A stretch of 64,000 nt of DNA from PGYR01 sp046290495 (GTDB taxonomy: Bacteria > Bacteroidota > Ignavibacteria > Kapaibacteriales > UBA2268). Of the stretch, positions 10,801 through 19,300 are shown piece after piece; the first letter of the stretch is position 1; each line of letters opens with the position of its first letter. Below the pieces are notes generated by a model. The model made no database searches, was not told the DNA's origin, and was given only the letters and a program-made list of their open reading frames with translations. The stretch spans positions 1,178,001 to 1,242,000 of the forward strand of contig JBKAGT010000005.1 in assembly GCA_046290495.1 (NCBI GenBank), read 5' to 3'. A program made the translations under genes and the position numbers.

Positions 10801-11365
10801 ACTGATTTCCTCTCCATTCAACAAAAAAATTTGGATTATCTACTGTAATTGAATCTAATCTAATAGGATTAATAAGCCCAAGTTCATCTTGTAGATTATA
10901 GAAATACTCACAATTAACAGCTCTTACAGTAGTGTCACCTAGAGCAGTATTTACGAATCTGATATCATGAATTTGCTCATTATTGAAATTTTTAAATAAG
11001 AATGTGCCAATTTTTTTTTCAATACCTTCAATTAATATTTGTGCAGCACCTGTAGACTTCTCGTGAGTCATGATAATACTACCAGAATAGCTTTTCTCCC
11101 CAATATATTTGTGGTCTGGATACCATGATATATCTTGCCAACCCGCTTCAATAGGACCAACTGTGTAATTTCTATGAGCAATTGCACCTTCAACAAAGAG
11201 GAGATTTCTTTGGTTTACTTCTATTTGATCTGAGTTATAAGTAGCCTTTATTTTGGCTTCAACAAGAGGGAATTTACTATGGTTAATATCTTGAATTGTT
11301 ATTGCAATTTGTGATGTTGCAATAACTGGGATAATCAATAAAATTATTATTACTATTTTCTTCAC
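7826..11365 (-). CDS. Large secreted protein: Kre9-like Ig domain, beta-propeller, choice-of-anchor D domains, T9SS tail
   Basis: 1179 aa with an N-terminal signal peptide (about 1-19). Around residue 250 a 'EPNGGEVLTPCQDTIIAW' stretch marks a Kre9/KNH-type Ig-like domain that ends near 330. About 335-640 contain repeated WD40/YVTN-like strands ('ILSLSSDGKLVGLSS', 'DIGFSPTGNMAVFAY'), probably a beta-propeller. About 650-870 match the choice-of-anchor D/HYDIN-type repeat ('CNVGEVPLFIDDAYF', 'LLPGECIDISINFTP'). The last 75 residues (SPNPSNS onward, ending IIIK) are a T9SS type A sorting domain. It is probably a surface-displayed scaffold or binding protein; no catalytic motif is seen. It is the first gene of a two-gene unit with the OmpA-like protein 1 base downstream. 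Domain edges are approximate. Confidence 0.85.
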   Translation of the reverse strand: MKKIVIIILLIIPVIATSQIAITIQDINHSKFPLVEAKIKATYNSDQIEVNQRNLLFVEGAIAHRNYTVGPIEAGWQDISWYPDHKYIGEKSYSGSIIMTHEKSTGAAQILIEGIEKKIGTFLFKNFNNEQIHDIRFVNTALGDTTVRAVNCEYFYNLQDELGLINPIRLDSITVDNPNFFVEWRGNQFEKNPPPTLVTFSTHQVLLSFAPFQPGPQSATFSLHYNSGAVVHLRLIGNKKKIEAKTTLEVVEPNGGEVLTPCQDTIIAWKGNVKDIPTKSELSYDNGQTWVSIDSLISDTLNWKVPPVKTSDSAIVRVSQQFTKDVPFTFSISKDVFSVDYSPNSTKALSFSVNSINEWDLTNLSISSLEYNLNSRETRQLPKSVKYISDDKFVALYAVGSRDSIAVFDVGNTNPIQKIGITDFIAEDLYALIDKGEFIVTPGFGNFFRVFDSQSIAVKNDIIFDQPITDIGISNDSSIIAVSGLDSEVLILSKNDYRTQDSITFYRTPIIEKLSLSSDGKLVGLSSVQGANSGRTNTMIWDLESKNIVTSVNISGSTPVDIGFSPTGNMAVFAYQFQNQINIYDLVVGSESGIIEVFPTAMSDLAYSKDNNSFLVASVGNFGTKFKQYFFTFPESDVSDEVFRIVNPIADLKPFAFGDGYIFNETEHSFSTEFCNVGEVPLFIDDAYFRNNVHFTLDNYSLPDTLLPGECIDISINFTPKDTSTVSDSLIIASCSVEYPVYLEGNGLDRTLSFASNPIDFGEVCIGDTSFLTLEIFRNEDPVPFLFNEFESDSNHVFGFSEYSKDTLLQSGETLTATVSASPDKLGEILSGYKVKHSNQDKYTVAATLRVIGIGTFVELSHTTLPFIPEQRTREITIKNIGQDPVEITGLNLFPLTDFQLNTNVPFFIQPGETKSIEVEWIGGDLDVEADLKIDAVPCLTESRIKIIDYNADADITINDTEADPLDTTSISLSYEAIENVPYNGIREFEAIVTIDSKLFIPEYAISEHGEAEIENLGVVNGRREMKLIVNGDFPPSGTLAKIIGYPGLSEDSTSTMLIDVEQSNLWGVSTQVNNSSGLFTLLLTCSDQIINHPNSAIEAISPNPSNSYANVQIYSDTKKYYTLVISNSTGKVVTEERMQLNAGSNVLRLDVSKFDSGNYIISLKDGNTLNSKNMIIIK

Positions 11366-11421
11366 TGGCCTTTTTTTATTGATTAAACAATTTAACTGAC
11401 AGAATAGTTACAAAAATACAA

Positions 11422-11452
11422 AAAACCCCACACTTTGCAGTGCAGGGTTTTA
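11422..11452 (-). terminator. Intrinsic terminator after the first GEVED gene
   Basis: The hairpin has outer arms 11422-11428 and 11445-11451 and an inner 3-bp stem, with a T-tract on the minus strand. It lies about 27 bases past the minus-strand stop at 11479. A near-identical hairpin and flanking sequence follows the neighbouring paralogue at 13783-13812. Confidence 0.8.
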
Positions 11453-11478
11453 ATATTAAAGTGTATGTAAGTCAGATA

Positions 11479-13599
11479 TTACTTAGCTACATTCAATTGT
11501 TTAGTTTGAATTGTGTTGCCACTTCTTACTACTATTGTGTAGATTCCGCTTGATAAGTCTGATACGTTCAATTCGTATGATGCATCATTTGTCTTCAAAC
11601 TTCTTACTACTCTACCATTCATATCTACTACTTCTAAGTTTAGTGTCTCGTTGTTTGTATTTACGAAATCTAATCTTGTTGAAGTGTTAGCTGGATTAGG
11701 AGTAATGCTGTTGAATGTGAATACATCATTAGTTTCTACTCTTACTTGGTTGTCTTCATCACTTGGGTTCTCATTAGCTACTACATCGTTGTTGATTACT
11801 TCGCTAAGTGCATTAGTCTCACCAACTGTGATAGTATCTTGAATACCTTTCTCTACATAGAATGTTACTGTAGTTGTATCATCTTCTCTTTTAGAGTCAT
11901 ATACATAATCTACCCATGCAGTTCCTGTATACATACCTGGTTCTCTAATTATTCCTGTAGGGAACGTTACTATTCTCTCGTTATATCTTCCTTGCGGTAA
12001 ATCCTCCAAGAATGATACTTCATTGTAAACTTCATCACCAGCTTCATTAGTGATAATCATTCTGAAGTTAATATTCGATGCATCTGAGATACCATTATTC
12101 TCGAATAATACTTCTGGAGAGAATGGTTTATTCACTTTTAATGTGTCATCTTCTAATGGATTGATGAATTCACCAGCTGATAATTGATCATTATATTGGA
12201 TTTCAAAATAATGCTTCATTGCGTCTGGTCTTGGTAAGTAGTTATTATAATCTTCTTCATCAAAGTCATAAGTAACTTCATAAACAATGTAGAATTCACC
12301 AACTTGAGTTTCTCTGAAAGAAGCGAAGTTCACTTCATACTTTTCACCTGATTGTAGTGGGAATAAGTTTGGATCATTGTCAGCATCATATACTACTTTT
12401 GGTAATACTTCAACGATGTTATCTGTATCAGCATCATATATAGTTGCTTCTACTTCAAACTTACTTACTGGGTTTAGACCAGTATTTTGCACTTCACAGT
12501 CCATCGCAATATTTGTGTTTACTAAGTATTTGAAGAATCTTGGGAATCTACTTGTTCTTGGTGAGATTATACTTGCAACTGACATATCATAGTTATTTGC
12601 AACTGTAAATACATTGATTCCTTGATTTCTTTTCCCAGATGGTTTGATTAAAGTAACAGTTACTTTGTACTCACCACCTCTTGATGGTAAGAATGTTCCT
12701 TCATTAATATCTACTGCAGCACTACCAGTTGCAGACTCAACTTCAAAATAAGTATCAGTAGTGTTGATACTAATTTCTGGCTCACCAGTTACTGGGTCCA
12801 AAGCTGTATAAACAACTTGATCAGATGGTAATGGACCTGCAATTTCATACATATATTTTACACCTGAAGCTTGAGGACCTTTGAACTCTACAGCAGGCAA
12901 TTTGAAATCTACCATGTTACCATTGAACATTCTAGTCGTACCATCATATCTTTCATTATTGAATAAGATGTTTCCATTAGTTGGATAAGTCTCTGGAATA
13001 GGAGCAACGAAATTTATTGCGTAATCTTCCGCTTCTCCATAACCCCACTGATAACCGACACGGAAATATAATACGCATGCATCAGTACTGTTTCTGAAGT
13101 AACTTGCAATAAGTCTCATGACACCTGGACCTTCAGGTACATCATCACCTATTGAAAAAGGAAATGTTGTACTAAAGTTTATTGGAGGAGGAATGTTAAA
13201 ACCTGAAGCCCTAAATTCACGACCCAAATACTCTTCATCTGGACCCATTGGTGACGGATCCCATCTTTGATCATCATTTTTGTCTATCCATGCACTAATC
13301 CATCCTCGATAATATACACCCCATTCAATCTGAAGTTCAAAATCGTTACCAATATTGAATTCGTATGGACCTTCGGTCTCATCAATTGTTGCCCATTGTT
13401 CGTATCCAGTGCCTAGTCTTTCAAGAACAGTAGCTCCTTCAGTTAAATCTTCTACAACAACGTCATTAATTATTGCATAGTTTCTCCACCATTGTACAAA
13501 ATCAAAGCCACAGTACTGAGCTTCAACCTGCGTGCTTGGAATCAAAAACGTTGCAACTACTGTAAGCAACGCTAGTTTAGTTAGTAAACTTTTCATCAT
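11479..13599 (-). CDS. Secreted GEVED-domain protein with T9SS sorting tail (copy A)
   Basis: 706 aa. A signal peptide (about 1-27, ending VEA) is followed by a GEVED domain (about 28-205) whose diagnostic end reads 'GEAEDYAINF'. Middle regions (about 210-470) are Ig/CARDB-like beta domains. A module at about 475-610 ('KVNKPFSPEVLFENNGISD' to 'EKGIQDTITVG') recurs in both neighbouring secreted genes. The C-terminal 70 residues begin at TPNPANTS and form the T9SS sorting domain. GEVED proteins are typical secreted or surface products of Bacteroidota, often with adhesive or matrix roles; no enzyme motif is visible. It is a tandem paralogue of the next upstream gene (708 aa), and about 190 bases of the two 3' regions are almost identical. 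It probably has its own promoter at about 13650 and its own terminator. Confidence 0.88.
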   Translation of the reverse strand: MMKSLLTKLALLTVVATFLIPSTQVEAQYCGFDFVQWWRNYAIINDVVVEDLTEGATVLERLGTGYEQWATIDETEGPYEFNIGNDFELQIEWGVYYRGWISAWIDKNDDQRWDPSPMGPDEEYLGREFRASGFNIPPPINFSTTFPFSIGDDVPEGPGVMRLIASYFRNSTDACVLYFRVGYQWGYGEAEDYAINFVAPIPETYPTNGNILFNNERYDGTTRMFNGNMVDFKLPAVEFKGPQASGVKYMYEIAGPLPSDQVVYTALDPVTGEPEISINTTDTYFEVESATGSAAVDINEGTFLPSRGGEYKVTVTLIKPSGKRNQGINVFTVANNYDMSVASIISPRTSRFPRFFKYLVNTNIAMDCEVQNTGLNPVSKFEVEATIYDADTDNIVEVLPKVVYDADNDPNLFPLQSGEKYEVNFASFRETQVGEFYIVYEVTYDFDEEDYNNYLPRPDAMKHYFEIQYNDQLSAGEFINPLEDDTLKVNKPFSPEVLFENNGISDASNINFRMIITNEAGDEVYNEVSFLEDLPQGRYNERIVTFPTGIIREPGMYTGTAWVDYVYDSKREDDTTTVTFYVEKGIQDTITVGETNALSEVINNDVVANENPSDEDNQVRVETNDVFTFNSITPNPANTSTRLDFVNTNNETLNLEVVDMNGRVVRSLKTNDASYELNVSDLSSGIYTIVVRSGNTIQTKQLNVAK

Positions 13600-13647
13600 A
13601 ATACCTCTGTAATTATATTAATTGTTTTTCCTTTTCTATCATAACAA

Positions 13648-13655
13648 CAAAACTA
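13648..13655 (-). promoter_or_regulatory. Candidate Bacteroidota-type -7 element for GEVED copy A
   Basis: On the minus strand this reads TAGTTTTG, matching TAnnTTTG, about 50 bases before the ATG at 13599. A TTG lies 16 bases further upstream, shorter than the usual 19-nt spacing, so the assignment is tentative. Confidence 0.4.
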
Positions 13656-13782
13656 TGAATTTGTTACTAAACAAACTAAATTTTATTTCTTTTGTAACTT
13701 ATCTTCACTAATGCAACCCCTATGTGGCTATTTTTCAGCTACTTGCATTTTATACCCTTGTTACATAGGAGTATAGATACTT

Positions 13783-13812
13783 AAAACCCCACACTTTTCA
13801 GTGCAGGGTTTT
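13783..13812 (-). terminator. Intrinsic terminator after the second GEVED gene
   Basis: The hairpin arms AAAACCC (13783-13789) and GGGTTTT (13806-13812) enclose an inner CAC/GTG stem. It is nearly identical to the hairpin at 11422-11452, and the sequence between each hairpin and its stop codon is also conserved. Confidence 0.75.
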
Positions 13813-13839
13813 AATATTAAAGTGTATGTAAGTCAGATA

Positions 13840-15966
13840 TTACTTAGCTACATTCAATTGTTTAGTCTGAATTGTGTTGCCACTTCTTACTACTATAGTG
13901 TAGCTTCCACTTGATAAGTCAGATACGTTTAAGTCGTGAGTGTTACCTTTTACATTTACACTCTGTACTACTATACCGTTCATATCTACTACTTCTAAAT
14001 TTAGTGTTTCGTTGTTTGTATTTACAAAATCTAATCTTGTTGAAGTATTAGCAGGGTTAGGAGTAATGCTGTTGAATGTGAATACATCATTAGTTTCTAC
14101 TCTTACTTGGTTGTCTTCATCACTTGGGTTTTCATTAGCTACTACATCGTTGTTGATTACTTCGCTAAGTGCATTAGTCTCACCTACAGTAATAGTATCT
14201 TGAATACCTTTCTCTACGTAGAATGTAACCGATACAGTATCATCTTCTCTCTTCAGATCAAACGGATAATCTACCCATGCAGTTCCTGTGTAAGTACCTT
14301 CCTCACGGATAATTCCAGTTGGGAAATAAACTATTCTCTCATTGTATCTTCCTTGTGGTAAATCCTCCAAGAATGATACTTCATTGTAAACTTCGTCACC
14401 AGCTTCATTATTGATAATCATTCTAAAGTTGATGTTAGATGCATCAGAAATTCCATTATTCTCGAACAATACTTCTGGTGCAAATGGTTTGTTAACTTTT
14501 AGAGTGTCCCCATCTACTGGATTTCTAAAGTTGCCAGCTGATAATTGGTCATTATACTGAATCTCAAAATAATGTTTCTCTGTTTCAGGTCTTGGTAAGT
14601 AGTTATTAAACTCTTCTTCATCGAAGTCATAAGTTACTTCATATTCAATGTAGAACTCACCAACTGAAGTATTTCTAAATGATGCAAAGTTCACTTCGTG
14701 TTTTTGCCCTGAAGCTATTGGGAACAAGTTTGGATCATTATCAGCATCGTAAACTACTTTTGGCATTACTTCTACGATATTATCCGTATCTGCGTCATAG
14801 ATAGTTGCCATTACTTCGAATTTGCTAACTGGGTTTAGACCAGTATTTTGTACTACACAAGTAATACCAATATTCGTATTAACTAAGTATTTGAAGAATC
14901 TTGGGAATCTACTAGTTCTTGGTGACTCAATACTTGCAATAGCCATATCATAATCGTTTGCTACTGTGAATACATTTAAACCTTCAGCTCTCTTACCTGA
15001 AGTTTTAATTAAAGTAGCCTTTACTCTATATTCTCCACCTTTTGTTGGTAGGAATGTACCTTCAGAAATATTTACTGCAGCACTGCCTATAGCTGACTCT
15101 ATTTCAAATACAGCATCCTTAGTTCTGATTTCTATTTCTTCTTCCCCAGTTATTGGATCTAATGCAGTGTAAACTACTTCATCAGATGGTAATGGTCCAG
15201 AGATTTCATACATATATTTAGTTCCAAGAGGTTGTGGTCCTTTGAATTCTACAGCCGGCAATTTGAATTCAGTCATCTCACCTTTGAACATTCTAGTTGT
15301 ACCGTCATATCTTTCTTCGTTGAATAATATGTCTCCATTAGTCGGATATGTCTCTGGTATTGGGGCAGTGAAGTTAATAGCATAATCTTCTACTTCACCA
15401 TAAGCCCATGCATAATCAGCCCATAGATATATTTCACATGGATTATCTGTTCTCCATGAATAATTTGCTATAACTCTTAGGACAGAAGGTCCCTCAGGAA
15501 CATCATCACCGATATTCATCTCAAATATATCTGTTTGCTGTGGCACTGCAGGGAAAACGAATCCATTGTACCTGTAGATTCTACCCAAATACTCTTGATC
15601 TGGACCCATTTCTGGCCATTCCCATCTCTGATCATCATTTCTATCTATATATGCTCTTAAGTAAGCACCGTAAACATTACCCCATTCTACTTCAACTTCA
15701 AAATCATTACCGATATTCATCTCATATGGCCCTTCGGTCTCATCTATAGTAGCCCACTGCTCCCAGCCAGTATCAACTCTTTCTAGTACAGTTTCACCTT
15801 CAGTGATATCAGTAACAATAACACTATTAATAATTGCATATTGGTTCCAATATTGTTTTACTTCGAAACCGCAATATTGTGCATCAGCACTTGATTGTGG
15901 CAATGCCAACATTGCTACAACAAGTAGTGCTAAACTTGTTGATATTTTTTGCAGTAAAGATTTCAT
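13840..15966 (-). CDS. Secreted GEVED-domain protein with T9SS sorting tail (copy B)
   Basis: 708 aa, the same architecture as its tandem paralogue. It has a signal peptide (about 1-29), a GEVED domain (about 30-207, ending 'GEVEDYAINF', the canonical form), Ig/CARDB-like middle domains, the shared module with KVNKPFAPEVLFENNG and EKGIQDTITVG, and a T9SS tail starting at TPNPANTS. Divergence from copy A is spread through the N-terminal two thirds but almost vanishes between about residues 590 and 655, including at synonymous sites. The final strands differ again ('GIVVQSVNVKGNTHD' against 'GRVVRSLKTNDASYE'). An AGGAG sequence about 8 bases before the ATG supports the start. A surface structural or adhesive role is likely. 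The 363-base region upstream separates it from the beta-helix gene. Confidence 0.88.
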   Translation of the reverse strand: MKSLLQKISTSLALLVVAMLALPQSSADAQYCGFEVKQYWNQYAIINSVIVTDITEGETVLERVDTGWEQWATIDETEGPYEMNIGNDFEVEVEWGNVYGAYLRAYIDRNDDQRWEWPEMGPDQEYLGRIYRYNGFVFPAVPQQTDIFEMNIGDDVPEGPSVLRVIANYSWRTDNPCEIYLWADYAWAYGEVEDYAINFTAPIPETYPTNGDILFNEERYDGTTRMFKGEMTEFKLPAVEFKGPQPLGTKYMYEISGPLPSDEVVYTALDPITGEEEIEIRTKDAVFEIESAIGSAAVNISEGTFLPTKGGEYRVKATLIKTSGKRAEGLNVFTVANDYDMAIASIESPRTSRFPRFFKYLVNTNIGITCVVQNTGLNPVSKFEVMATIYDADTDNIVEVMPKVVYDADNDPNLFPIASGQKHEVNFASFRNTSVGEFYIEYEVTYDFDEEEFNNYLPRPETEKHYFEIQYNDQLSAGNFRNPVDGDTLKVNKPFAPEVLFENNGISDASNINFRMIINNEAGDEVYNEVSFLEDLPQGRYNERIVYFPTGIIREEGTYTGTAWVDYPFDLKREDDTVSVTFYVEKGIQDTITVGETNALSEVINNDVVANENPSDEDNQVRVETNDVFTFNSITPNPANTSTRLDFVNTNNETLNLEVVDMNGIVVQSVNVKGNTHDLNVSDLSSGSYTIVVRSGNTIQTKQLNVAK

Positions 15967-16262
15967 CTTTATACTCCTTTGTTATTAATTAGTTAAACTT
16001 ATTTATTGTTTCTAATACTATAACAACTAGAAGTATTTTTTGTTACAGGAAAATCCCCCATAACTCTATATATTAATTAAGTTACAAGCTTTTGAATTGT
16101 TACTTTAGATGCAATTTTTCAGTATTTTTAGTAACAATTGTTTTGTTGTAGTATTCATTATAATAGTGCTAATCATGCTATCTTGCTAATATTAGTTACT
16201 TATAAGGCACATCTGAGATTTCAAACTAAGATACTATAAACAATATGACACCTATTTTTATT
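15967..16262. other. Intergenic region upstream of GEVED copy B
   Basis: About 300 very AT-rich bases without an ORF of note. They must hold the promoter for the GEVED gene starting at 15966, but I find no clean TAnnTTTG element with proper spacing. No repeat, tRNA or riboswitch fold was recognised. The terminator of the beta-helix gene begins just after it. Confidence 0.5.
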
Positions 16263-16270
16263 AACAAAAA

Positions 16271-16303
16271 AAAAGCACAATTTTTTAACAAAATTGTGCT
16301 TTT
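16271..16303 (-). terminator. Strong intrinsic terminator after the beta-helix gene
   Basis: A perfect 13-bp stem pairs 16271-16283 with 16291-16303 around a 7-base loop. A run of As precedes it and reads as a T-tract on the minus strand. It is 27 bases past the stop at 16330. Confidence 0.9.
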
Positions 16304-16329
16304 AATCTTAAAAGTATGTGATATTCTTA

Positions 16330-19300
16330 TTATCTAACGATACTAAGTTGTTTAGTTTGCATACCACTCTCACTTCTGATTATAACAGTGTAAGCACCGT
16401 TTGCTAAGTCAGAAAGATTTAATTGGTATTCTGAGCTATTAAACTCATCAACTAATACTCTGCTACCTGTCATATCAACAACTTCGATTGTTAACATCTC
16501 ATTGTGAGGGTTAGTTAAATCTAAGTCAGTAGAATTAGAAGCAGGGTTTTGACTGAAGCCATTGAAAGTAAAGTTACCTTCAGGCTTAACTTCAACGAAT
16601 CTTACTTGCTCTTCAGCTTCATTTGAACCGTCAAAATCAACAACTCTTAATCTGTAAGCATAAGTGTTACCATACTTAACATTGTTGTCTACTACAGGAC
16701 CGTAGTAATTCATATCATTTGATATACCAACAGCTTCAACTTCTAAACCAGTAGAAACAAAGTTGCTAGCAACAGTATTACCATTTGCATTAGCTCTTTC
16801 TACAATAAATTTAGCAGTATTAGCTTCTGATGCAGTAGCCCAATCTAATACAACTGATTGATTGTTTTGTACAGCATTGAAATCAGCTAATTCAACTGGA
16901 ACGATAGATGCATCATTTCTTTCTAAGTGATCAATTGTACCTCTGATTACTGTTTCAATATCACCGAAGTGTCTCCAATCAACTGTGTTGTGGATAATAT
17001 TGTAAGTAATAGTAATAGTAGTTGTACCAAATATTTGACCATCTAGTGGATCTGGTAAGTTAAATAAGTATGCCGAGCTAGCTTCACCATATAACGGTTT
17101 GAAGTCACTACCTTCGTTACGAGGAGTAACTACAGCAGGGAATGGAGGCATATCGTTAGGATATGTAACCATACCATTACCATCATTATACATTGGCTCT
17201 TCAATTGGTATAATATAGTCTTCACTGATATTATCTCCAATGATTGTGTTTCCTTCGTATGAATCACCTGTACCCAATGGATCACTATCTACATAGTCAG
17301 CTCTCAATAAGATGTTATTGAATTCTTCATCATTGTTTAAAGCTACCCATTCTTCTGTCGAGAATACGATATTATTTTTCAATCTTTCAGTACCAGCATC
17401 TAAGAATTTGTAGATATCTAATTTTTCAAATCTAGTTGGCAATACATTGTAACCTTCTGAGTAGAAAATGAAGTTATACATAGTATAATCTACAGCTCTT
17501 GGCTCCCAGCTTCCTCTATCGAAAATATCATAGTCATAGACTGGTTCATCAGATGGAGAAACAACAGAGTAACCAATACTATCAAAACCTTCAATTATAG
17601 CTTCGTAGTTTAATTTACCAACAGTTTCTTGAGTTGGATCTAATACAGGATTAGCATTTGTGTTAACTGAAGATACTAATAAGTGTCTTGGAGTTTTCTT
17701 CAAGTAAAATCTAACAAATTTAGAGTACTTGTTGTTAACGTTCTCTTGATCAGAACCAACTACGATGTCAATTCTATATCTCGGAGTAACGTTAGCTGAC
17801 ATAGTTCTAAACATTTGAGGTACTCTATTAGTAGTGTACCCAGGTATTGAATCAGCGATTAAATCATCATAAGACATTGGGTTCCAGTCATTAAGCATAT
17901 CACCTTCAGCCAATTCAAAATCAACTGTTCTGTTGTCAGTAGCAGGGATAGTTATCTCAACTTCTTTTTCAAGAATCGGCATGTTGTCAGTTTCGAAATT
18001 ACCTAAAGAGTCTGCTCTGTAAATCTTAACAAAAACTTTAGTACCAGCTTGTTGAATTGAACCATTATTTCTAATGTTTGCAGTTACATTTACTGGAGCT
18101 TCAGTCATTATGTACTCAGCTTCTGAGAATTGAGTAGTAATGTCTCTGTATGATCTTGGCTCAAGTATAGTAACTGGACTTAAATCAAATATGTAAAGCT
18201 CACCAAAGAACTCATCAGCACCGATGTCATATCTTTGACCTGCTGCACCTCTACGGTCTCCTTCAAAATCGTCAGTTAACCAGTCAATAGTTTCACCACG
18301 ATTATTAAGAACAGAGTTCAATGGAGCTGGGTTCATTTTAACTCTATATAACATAGGCTCAATAGCATCTCTTTGATATAATTCGTGATCAGCTAAGAAA
18401 TTACCGTATACAGAGTTGTTTTGTGTATTTGTTGCAGCTTGAATTTGGTTCAAGTTTGCGTATTCTAAGTTGTACCCAGTAGTAATAATGTCGTTATTCT
18501 CATCTTCTTCGATATATCTAAATATATCTAAGTTAGTGTTATCAAGAACACCAACATCAAAACCAGACCAATAAGCATTTCTGTCTATCATTACATTGTC
18601 TAGCTCCATGTTACCTTGGAATAGGATTGAAGCTGAGAATGGAGTAGCAGAAGAAATAAATGGATCAACAATCGAAATAGCGTTATTGATTACATTTGTA
18701 AATGCTGTGTTTTGAACACCAATACCAGCAGTTAAGCCAGTATTTGCAGCACCAGTTGCACCTATTAATATAGTGTTGTTTACAATGTCGTCGCCTCTAC
18801 TAGAGTAAGATTTAACATCTGGAGTTAATAGGTCTGCACCTCTCTCTGTTAATAAGTGAATACCTGCTCTACTTGCAGCACCATTAGAGATGTTTAAGCC
18901 CCAAATAAAGTTGTTAGCTATTCTAGTTCTTTCAGCTTCACGAGGGAATGTAGTTGGATTTTCACCAGTTTCATAAAGAGTTCTATCTTGCTCTACTCTA
19001 ATACCAGTAACACTAGTGCCAGAATTCAAGTCTGTAATTCTGTTATCCAATAAGCTTAATTTAACATTGTGGTATCCTTTCGCAGTAGTTGATACTACAC
19101 CACCAGCTTCAATACCCATAGCATTTTGACCAGCTGGAGCATTTACATCCCAAATTAAGTTATTTTCAACTACAGCATCTTCTGTGTATCCTAAGAATAT
19201 ACCAGCTCTAGTTGCATCCCAAATTCTATTACCTGAAATTTCATTATCATGATTATAATAAGATTTCAATGTATCTAATTCATTTTGGTCATAGTTGTGT

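Noticed and set aside
11422..13812. Duplicated hairpins as ends of a mobile element
   Set aside because: They are terminators of paralogous genes; no transposase, inverted ends or target duplication is present.
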